11,533 nt of DNA from CAXBES01 sp965367015 (GTDB lineage: Bacteria > Bacteroidota > Bacteroidia > Flavobacteriales > Flavobacteriaceae), in contig CBDUGY010000093.1 of the NCBI GenBank assembly GCA_965367015.1, forward strand, positions 1-11,533, read 5' to 3'. Numbering within the stretch: position 1 is the stretch's first letter; every line of letters starts with the position of its first letter. Below are positions 6,356 through 11,533 of the stretch, one piece after another. The translations under genes and the position numbers were made by a program. Under the pieces are notes generated by a model. It saw only the letters and a list, made by a program, of their open reading frames with translations, was not told the origin of the DNA and searched no databases.

Positions 6356-7627
6356 ATGAATATTCCTGAAACCGAAAATCCGAGACTTGTAGTAATTGGA
6401 GGAGGTTTTGCGGGTGTCTCTCTAATAAACCAATTACAAAAGGAAAATGTTCAAATCGTACTTTTCGACAGGCACAACTATCACACTTTTCAACCGTTGC
6501 TATATCAGGTTTCTACCGCTGGTTTAGAACCCGACTCTATTGCTTATCCACTTCGGAAAGTTTTCAGAAAAAATAAAGATTTTCACTTTCGAATGGCAGA
6601 GGTCGATGAAATAGATCCTGAGTCAAAAACTATCAAAACCTCGATTGGACCCCTGTCATACGATTATTTAGTTATTGCTACCGGCACGCGTACTAATTTC
6701 TTCGGAAATAAAAATATTGAAAAGAATAGTATGCCGATGAAATCGATACCACAGGCCTTGGATATTCGAAGTTTAATGTTACAAAATATTGAACAAGCCG
6801 ATATCACGGATGATCCGAAAGAGAGGAAAAAACTCTTAAATTTCGTAATCGCAGGTGCAGGTCCTACCGGAGTTGAACTGGCCGGGGCACTGGCCGAATT
6901 TCGGAAAGGAATACTGGAGCACGATTACCCCGAATTGGACGAGGAGGAAATGCAGGTACATCTTATTGAAGGATCAGATCGCGTTTTATCGCCTATGAGC
7001 GAACATGCCTCTAAGAAAGCGCAAGAATTCCTGGAAAAACTGGGTGTGATTATTCACTTAAATACAATTGTGAAAGATTTCGATGGTACTACAGTAGTAA
7101 CCGAAAATGAAAATTTTGATACAGCTACATTTATTTGGGCCGCAGGTGTTACGGGGGCTCCTGTCGCCGGAATTGATGGGAATAGTCTGGTAGAGAAGGT
7201 GAATCGATATAACGTGGATCATTTCAATAGAATTGAGAATCAGGAGGCGATTTTTGCGTTAGGAGATATTGCCCTTATGAAAACTGAGCAATATCCGAAG
7301 GGTCACCCTCAGGTTGCTCAGCCTGCTATACAGCAAGGGAAACATCTGGGTAAAAATTTTAAGAAATTACTAGCAGGAAAGGAAATGACACCCTTTAGTT
7401 ACTTCGATAAAGGAACCATGGCAACTATAGGAAGGAATAAGGCTGTTTGCGATGTTAAAAATTTCCATTTCGCCGGTGCTTTTGCCTGGTTTTTATGGAT
7501 GTTCGTGCATCTCTGGTTTTTGGTCGGGTTTAGAAATAGGGTAATTACTTTCTTCAATTGGACTTACAATTATATCAACTATGATCGTGCAGCACGATTG
7601 ATCATCAGGCCGTTTAAGAAGATTTGA
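6356..7627 (+). CDS. ndh: Type II NADH:quinone oxidoreductase (NDH-2)
   Basis: This 423-residue FAD enzyme passes electrons from NADH to membrane quinone without pumping protons. The N-terminal FAD-binding fold has VVIGGGFAG (12-20) and ATGT (108-111). The second Rossmann fold for NADH has VIAGAGPTGVELAGALAEF (164-182), with the conserved Glu176. WAAGV (261-265) and ALGDIA (301-306) complete the flavin site, and AQPAIQQG (321-328) matches the quinone-site motif of the family. The C-terminus (about 370-420) is rich in aromatic residues (FAWFLWMFVHLWFLVGF) and should anchor the enzyme to the inner membrane face. An ATG at 6326 would add ten residues, but it would lie upstream of the -7 box and is not conserved in my recollection, so 6356 is preferred. 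The gene is divergent from the sigma factor and appears to be monocistronic. Confidence 0.94.
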   Translation: MNIPETENPRLVVIGGGFAGVSLINQLQKENVQIVLFDRHNYHTFQPLLYQVSTAGLEPDSIAYPLRKVFRKNKDFHFRMAEVDEIDPESKTIKTSIGPLSYDYLVIATGTRTNFFGNKNIEKNSMPMKSIPQALDIRSLMLQNIEQADITDDPKERKKLLNFVIAGAGPTGVELAGALAEFRKGILEHDYPELDEEEMQVHLIEGSDRVLSPMSEHASKKAQEFLEKLGVIIHLNTIVKDFDGTTVVTENENFDTATFIWAAGVTGAPVAGIDGNSLVEKVNRYNVDHFNRIENQEAIFALGDIALMKTEQYPKGHPQVAQPAIQQGKHLGKNFKKLLAGKEMTPFSYFDKGTMATIGRNKAVCDVKNFHFAGAFAWFLWMFVHLWFLVGFRNRVITFFNWTYNYINYDRAARLIIRPFKKI

Positions 7628-7643
7628 TTTTCCTCGGAAAGTT
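7626..7643. terminator. Possible bidirectional terminator hairpin between convergent genes
   Basis: GATTTTCC-TC-GGAAAGTT can form an 8-bp stem counting two G-T pairs; in RNA a CUCG loop closed by C-G is more likely. It occupies the entire gap between the NADH dehydrogenase stop and the stop of the repeat protein, and both stop codons overlap the stem. There is no long T-run, so terminator strength is doubtful. Confidence 0.3.
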
Positions 7644-8008
7644 TATTGCTGAATTTTAACTTTTATAGCATCACCATTATTGATCCATCCGCCACCAATT
7701 TCATCAAGGTTTACATCTAGCTCATCTGAAGTATCTATGCTGTAAATATTTACCTTCAACTCATCTGAAGTCTGTACACCCTTCAAATTTACATTGAGCT
7801 CGTCGTAAGTGTTAATGTCAACTATACGAACATCCATGGTATTAGATTCATTGATTGGAACTAATTTATACTCGGTAGTAATTTCTGGATTCGTATTCGT
7901 TTCGGAAGCATAGGCACTTGGAATTAAATTAACGTCCTTCATTACATTTATCGTTAGACATACGGCTATTACAGTTAAAATGGTCTTGGTGTAAAGATCT
8001 GCTTTCAT
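7643..8008 (-). CDS. Small exported protein with 13-residue DELxVNL repeats, function unknown
   Basis: I recognise the flavobacterial style of the N-terminus of this 121-residue protein but know no function. Residues 1-34 form a signal peptide (hydrophobic core 9-22, probable cleavage after AYA at 32-34), so the mature protein of about 87 residues is periplasmic or secreted. Three consecutive 13-residue repeats follow: TYDELNVNLKGVQ (67-79), TSDELKVNIYSID (80-92) and TSDELDVNLDEIG (93-105). A shorter related unit, TMDVRIVDIN, is at 57-66, and a Gly-rich turn and VKIQQ end the chain. Alternating hydrophobic residues in each unit suggest stacked beta strands. At DNA level the unit is 39 bases, with the first 12 bases identical in copies two and three. 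The gene is 61 bases after the cyclase gene on the same strand and could be its operon partner. Confidence 0.8.
   Translation of the reverse strand: MKADLYTKTILTVIAVCLTINVMKDVNLIPSAYASETNTNPEITTEYKLVPINESNTMDVRIVDINTYDELNVNLKGVQTSDELKVNIYSIDTSDELDVNLDEIGGGWINNGDAIKVKIQQ
7694..7810 (-). repeat. Three tandem 39-base in-frame repeats
   Basis: Three adjoining 39-base units encode the DELxVNL repeats of the small exported protein. Units two and three both begin with ACTTCAGATGAG, and unit one begins with the diverged ACTTACGACGAG. The unit length is a multiple of three, so copy number could change without breaking the frame. Confidence 0.8.
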
Positions 8009-8069
8009 TATCTGATTTATTTAAGTTTATACTATATAATCCTTAAGATCATTTCTTACATATCAAAGA

Positions 8070-9182
8070 CTATTCCTTTCGATAGGTCGCAAGTTCAATT
8101 TCATCCGCTTTGCCTCGCAGCTTTTCTTTGCCAATATCGTAACGAACCACATTTTTGGGGAGTTTATAGGCGATGTTCGCAAATTCCTTGGAAGCTAAAA
8201 TATCTACGTCCAACTCTGAACACAGGCCCTGAATTCGAGATGCCGTATTTAAAACATCACCTGAAAATGCTATATCTCGTTTTATCTGCCCGATTTCGCC
8301 AACCATTACCGATCCAAAGTGATAACCTACTCTAAACTCCGGGACGGTATCATATTTACTTAGATACTTCGGAGCTTTAAATTTGATTATCTTTCGCATA
8401 CTGTAATAACATTGAAGGGCATTGGCATTTTTAATTCCCCACTTCATTTTCCAGGTTACCACGATCTCATCACCAACGTATTGGTATACCTCTCCATGAG
8501 TCTGGACAATGGCAGGAGCGATATCTCTAAAGAAATCTTTCAGAAAATTAAAGTATTTTTCTTCACCCAAGGCTTCGGCAATTCCGGTCGCATTTTTTAA
8601 ATCTGCGAACATAAAAATGCGTCGTTCTTTTTTCGGACTGAAATACCGACCCATTAAATAATCAGGGAAAACACCCGGGCCGTATTTGTCGTTTACCATT
8701 AAAATAATCAAGGTAGATATTACAATCACCAGCCAAACCAGAACATTTTTAAGGAAAAACCAGCTATTCATAAAAATTTTCATCTCTGCTAAAACGTCCG
8801 GATGGTAAAACGGTAAGCCGAAATCTTCACTATAAAAATACAGCCCCCCAAAAGCGCTAATCAGTATAGCTGCTACGAAATAAGTGATAATTATATATAA
8901 TAATGCCTTCCAAAAAGCGTGTATTCGCAGCCAGCGTTCCATTAAGTTTACGGTCACAATACCTCCAATAAGACCGGCCATAACAGCCACAATGAGATTT
9001 GTTACAAAGGCCTGCTTAAAATCGTAAGCGGAACTCAGTACGCCGTTACTTTTTAAGGTGAAGTATTCGTAAAAGAATAATAAGTTGGCGACCAACACCC
9101 ATGAAAACAGAATCCAAAATGCTCGGTGCGCATAATATTGTAATTGTCTGGTGGTATATCTCTTAAAGTTAGGCTTTTTCAA
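8070..9182 (-). CDS. Membrane-bound class III adenylate/guanylate cyclase
   Basis: This 370-residue protein should make a cyclic nucleotide from ATP or GTP. The N-terminal half holds about four membrane helices (around 21-42, 58-80, 92-117 and 140-165). The class III catalytic domain spans about 186-370. Metal-binding residues are Asp194 in FMFADLKNATG and Asp238 in YQYVGDEIV. The transition-state pair Asn312 and Arg316 lies in SGDVLNTASRI, so the enzyme looks active. Of the two adenine-reading positions, the usual Lys is Gln234, while the Asp is kept (Asp303), so whether the product is cAMP or cGMP cannot be settled here. The enzyme would act as a dimer with the membrane part as sensor or anchor. 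It starts 3 bases after the DUF1801/OmdA gene stop and is co-transcribed with it. No effector protein gene is visible nearby. Confidence 0.9.
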   Translation of the reverse strand: MKKPNFKRYTTRQLQYYAHRAFWILFSWVLVANLLFFYEYFTLKSNGVLSSAYDFKQAFVTNLIVAVMAGLIGGIVTVNLMERWLRIHAFWKALLYIIITYFVAAILISAFGGLYFYSEDFGLPFYHPDVLAEMKIFMNSWFFLKNVLVWLVIVISTLIILMVNDKYGPGVFPDYLMGRYFSPKKERRIFMFADLKNATGIAEALGEEKYFNFLKDFFRDIAPAIVQTHGEVYQYVGDEIVVTWKMKWGIKNANALQCYYSMRKIIKFKAPKYLSKYDTVPEFRVGYHFGSVMVGEIGQIKRDIAFSGDVLNTASRIQGLCSELDVDILASKEFANIAYKLPKNVVRYDIGKEKLRGKADEIELATYRKE

Positions 9183-9185
9183 CTA

Positions 9186-9779
9186 TTAGCAGTTTTTATA
9201 TTTATCGTGTAACCCTTTCCCATCATAGATCAATGGGATAATCTTTTTTAACCTACTCTCTTTAGTGGTCTCACGCTTTGCCTCACCAATATATTCAGCA
9301 TACTCAATCTTTTTTCCGGGAGATAAGTTTTTATAGGCACTTGCCAATTTAGCATCGTTGTTGAGCGCATTTTTCAAAAATGGGGGAATAGAAAGTGACT
9401 TTCTCTCTGGTTTTAATTCTTTCCCTGCCAGTGAATTTTCAATTGCTTCTTGAATATATTTTAAAACCAGGTCTTTGTCGATAGTATCATCCTTTTCAAA
9501 ACGCCACTGTCGTAAAGCTTTTGTTTTTTCCTCTTGTGCGTTCAAAAGTTTGTTTTGACGGTCTTTTAAAAATACACCTTGATGAAACCAAATACCCATA
9601 TGGTTTTTAAATGCGCCTAAACCGGCGACAATTTTTCCGTTTAAAGTAAAAGCCGGGGCACCCCATTTAACTTCTTCCTTAAGCTCTGTTTGGTTGAAAA
9701 TGCCACGTAAAGTAGTGAGTTTATCGCTCCACTGCGCGTGCTTCTCGATATATGCATCTATTTTTTGTGAATCACTCAT
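9186..9779 (-). CDS. DUF1801 / YdeI-OmdA family protein
   Basis: This 197-residue soluble protein combines an N-terminal DUF1801 domain (about 15-110) with a C-terminal OmdA (bacteriocin-protection/YdeI) segment (about 135-195). The DUF1801 domain is marked by EEVKWGAPAFTLNGKIVAGLGAF-like residues at 35-57 and GIWFHQGVFL (62-71). The OmdA segment is recognised by IPPFLKNAL (131-139), SPGKKIEYAEYIGEAKRE (152-169) and the KESRLKKI motif (173-180). YdeI relatives are linked to peptide or polymyxin resistance in enteric bacteria, but the biochemical activity is unknown, and I do not extend that role here. It has no signal peptide or membrane helix. It is the first gene of an apparent operon with the cyclase, 3 bases apart. 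A weak -7-like TATCTTCG lies upstream on the minus strand (9800-9807). Confidence 0.85.
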   Translation of the reverse strand: MSDSQKIDAYIEKHAQWSDKLTTLRGIFNQTELKEEVKWGAPAFTLNGKIVAGLGAFKNHMGIWFHQGVFLKDRQNKLLNAQEEKTKALRQWRFEKDDTIDKDLVLKYIQEAIENSLAGKELKPERKSLSIPPFLKNALNNDAKLASAYKNLSPGKKIEYAEYIGEAKRETTKESRLKKIIPLIYDGKGLHDKYKNC

Positions 9780-9854
9780 AATACAAAGAATTATCTTTCC
9801 GAAGATACAGTTTTTAGGATTGTATTTTTCTAAAGAAAAGTTATAATTACTTTT

Positions 9855-9862
9855 TACATTTG
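9855..9862 (+). promoter_or_regulatory. Candidate -7 promoter box for the TonB-dependent receptor
   Basis: TACATTTG fully matches TAnnTTTG and would give a leader of about 85 bases. No TTTG is well placed upstream. A second, poorer candidate, CATTTTTG, lies nearer the gene (9919-9926). The 173-base region 9780-9952 is divergent promoter space between the DUF1801/OmdA gene and the receptor, and I see no small gene or RNA in it. Confidence 0.35.
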
Positions 9863-9952
9863 AGATGTTGAAAATTACAGTTCAGACTATTTTTTTCTGA
9901 AAGGCCCGAGAATATTTTCATTTTTGAGCTGTTAATCAAAACCAATTTTATA

Positions 9953-11533
9953 ATGAAAGTTTCAAAGCGTCAACTGTTCTCAATTGTATTATTTACAGCT
10001 ATATTTTTCATCTTTCCCTCACTAGCAATTTGCCAAACCACGATTTCAGGAAAAGTAACTGAAAAGAATGGGACTCCAATTACCAATGCGAATGTCTATC
10101 TGGATGGGACTTATGACGGCACATCTACTGATGAGGGTGGGAATTTTACTTTTGAAACATCCGAAACCGGAATACAAACACTTACCGTGTCATTTGTATC
10201 ATTTGAACCCTTTTTAATGGCGGCAGATGTTTCACAAATGTCGAATTTAAATATTACACTTCGTGAAGATGTGAACTCGTTAGATACTGTTGTGATTTCG
10301 GCCGGAACCTTTGAAGCAAGCGATAACAGTAAGGTATCCGTACTTAAACCATTAGATGTGGTTACCACGGCAAGCGCCTTAGGGGATTTTGTTGGTGCAT
10401 TACAAACTTTACCAGGAACAACAACCGTTGCCGAAGATGGTCGTCTTTTTGTTCGTGGTGGCGACGCAAATGAAACACAGATTTTTATCGATGGTATTAG
10501 AGTATTCACTCCTTATACGCCAACAACCAATAATGTGCCAACTCGAGGAAGGTACAGCCCGTTTTTGTTCGATGGTATAACGTTTTCAACAGGAGGTTAT
10601 TCGGCTGAGTACGGTCAAGCTTTGTCCTCGGTTTTATTGTTAAATACCATCGATGAGCCAGATCAGGAAAAAACGGATATTGGAATAATGACTGTGGGTG
10701 CAACATTGGGCAATACTCAAAAATGGAAAAATAATTCACTGAGTATAAATGCCTCCTATATTAATCTCGCACCTTACATTGCTTTACTTCCCGGTAGAAA
10801 CGATTGGCAGAAACCCTTCGAAGCCCTTTCGGGAGAAGCGGTGTTTCGTCAAAAAATAGGAAAAGGTTTGCTAAAAGTTTATGGGGCCTTCGATACAACT
10901 AACTTTCAGTTAACTTTAGAAGATATAAACGTTTTAGCGGGTATTCCCTTCCAATTAAAGAACAATAATTTTTATACCAATACCAGTTATTCCTCCGACC
11001 TTAATAACGATTGGCAAGTGCTGGGTGGAGGCAGTTTTACAGTATCAAAAAACACTATAGATATTATAGACGATACCATCATCGATACCGAAAACTCTGC
11101 ACATTTAAAACTGAAGCTCAAAAAGAGATTTAGCAACAGATTTAAATTGAGCTTTGGAGGCGAACAGTTTTTAACCGATTTTAATGAAGATTTTAATAAC
11201 GATTCCTTCAACACTTCTATTGGTTTTAATAATAATATAAGTGCTGTTTTCGCAGAAAGCGATCTTATTTTTACGCGAAAGCTTGCATTTAAGTTGGGAA
11301 TAAGGGGAGAATACAGTGAGTTATTCGATGAGTTTACCGTATCGCCAAGAGTTTCAGTCGCCTATAAAACCGGAAGAAGGAGTCAGTTGTCTTTAGCATA
11401 CGGAGACTTCTATCAACAGCCAAATAGTGAAATATTAAAATTTGACAGTAATCTCGAGGCCGCAAAAACGCAGCATTTCATACTGAATTATCAGTACGCA
11501 GCTAACAACCGAATCTTTAGAGCTGAAGCTTAT
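9953..11533 (+). CDS. TonB-dependent outer-membrane receptor, N-terminal part (cut by window edge)
   Basis: Only the first 527 residues are present; the frame is open to the last base. The protein should import a ligand across the outer membrane using TonB energy. A signal peptide covers about 1-28 (hydrophobic core 8-26, ending AICQ). A carboxypeptidase-D-like regulatory domain follows (about 30-104), with ISGKVTEKNGTPITNANVYL and the STDEGGNF turn. A TonB-box-like DTVVIS is at 111-116. The plug domain spans about 117-232, with RLFVRGGDANETQIFIDGIRV (164-184) and GGYSAEYGQALSSV (214-227). From about 240 onward, alternating aromatic and polar residues mark beta-barrel strands. It resembles the medium-sized flavobacterial receptors rather than SusC. 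The substrate is unknown, and no SusD-like gene lies upstream. The ATG is the first in frame before the signal peptide and is preceded by AT-rich sequence. Confidence 0.92.
   Translation, partial: MKVSKRQLFSIVLFTAIFFIFPSLAICQTTISGKVTEKNGTPITNANVYLDGTYDGTSTDEGGNFTFETSETGIQTLTVSFVSFEPFLMAADVSQMSNLNITLREDVNSLDTVVISAGTFEASDNSKVSVLKPLDVVTTASALGDFVGALQTLPGTTTVAEDGRLFVRGGDANETQIFIDGIRVFTPYTPTTNNVPTRGRYSPFLFDGITFSTGGYSAEYGQALSSVLLLNTIDEPDQEKTDIGIMTVGATLGNTQKWKNNSLSINASYINLAPYIALLPGRNDWQKPFEALSGEAVFRQKIGKGLLKVYGAFDTTNFQLTLEDINVLAGIPFQLKNNNFYTNTSYSSDLNNDWQVLGGGSFTVSKNTIDIIDDTIIDTENSAHLKLKLKKRFSNRFKLSFGGEQFLTDFNEDFNNDSFNTSIGFNNNISAVFAESDLIFTRKLAFKLGIRGEYSELFDEFTVSPRVSVAYKTGRRSQLSLAYGDFYQQPNSEILKFDSNLEAAKTQHFILNYQYAANNRIFRAEAY

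Noticed and set aside
10111..11214. Several minus-strand and one plus-strand open frames inside the TonB receptor gene
   Set aside because: They lie wholly within a clear receptor coding sequence, encode no recognisable domains, and reflect the composition of the sense frame.
1..11533. Mobile elements, phage, defence islands, tRNA or CRISPR
   Set aside because: No transposase, integrase, toxin-antitoxin pair, restriction gene, tRNA-like fold or spaced repeat array was found; gene content is core-like.

Overview
The window looks like a piece of a marine-type Flavobacteriaceae (Bacteroidota) chromosome. The evidence is low-GC DNA, start regions largely without Shine-Dalgarno sequences, several TAnnTTTG (Bacteroidota sigma-A type) -7 boxes, a type IX secretion C-terminal domain on a leucine-rich-repeat protein, a TonB-dependent receptor with an N-terminal carboxypeptidase-D-like domain, and housekeeping proteins of recognisably flavobacterial type. 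There are twelve complete genes and one gene cut by the right edge. I see no rRNA, tRNA, CRISPR array, insertion sequence, integrase or attachment site, and nothing that looks recently transferred.

Layout. 14-1365 (+): an RDD membrane protein and a TRIC-type cation channel, joined by a 4-base GTGA overlap. 1479-2765 (+): a secreted leucine-rich-repeat protein with an EF-hand loop and a T9SS tail. 2774-3508 (-): a cyclophilin-type peptidyl-prolyl isomerase lipoprotein, convergent with the LRR gene with only 8 bases between. 3502-4143 (+): a CoA-type Nudix hydrolase whose start codon overlaps the isomerase start head to head. 4245-5048 (+): a PlsC-like acyltransferase. 5082-6230 (-): an ECF sigma factor with a TTG start, followed 6 bases later by a four-helix membrane protein that may be its partner. 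6356-7627 (+): a type II NADH dehydrogenase. 7643-9779 (-): a DUF1801/OmdA protein, then a membrane-bound class III nucleotide cyclase 3 bases later, then a small exported protein with 13-residue repeats. 9953 to the edge (+): the first 527 residues of a TonB-dependent receptor.

How the genes fit together. Most of the window is ordinary core-genome content: respiration (NDH-2), phospholipid acylation (PlsC), CoA/nucleotide clean-up (Nudix), envelope protein folding (isomerase) and outer-membrane uptake (TonB receptor). Two small modules are regulatory and less characterised. One is the sigma factor/membrane protein pair, with an inverted repeat in its leader. The other is the cyclase operon, in which the usual adenine-recognising lysine is a glutamine and whose downstream gene is an uncharacterised repeat protein. 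I found no convincing new multi-gene system. The most notable details are the head-to-head overlapping start codons at 3502-3508, the TTG-started sigma factor with its palindromic leader, the 13-residue-repeat exported protein, and the altered catalytic motifs of the acyltransferase and cyclase.
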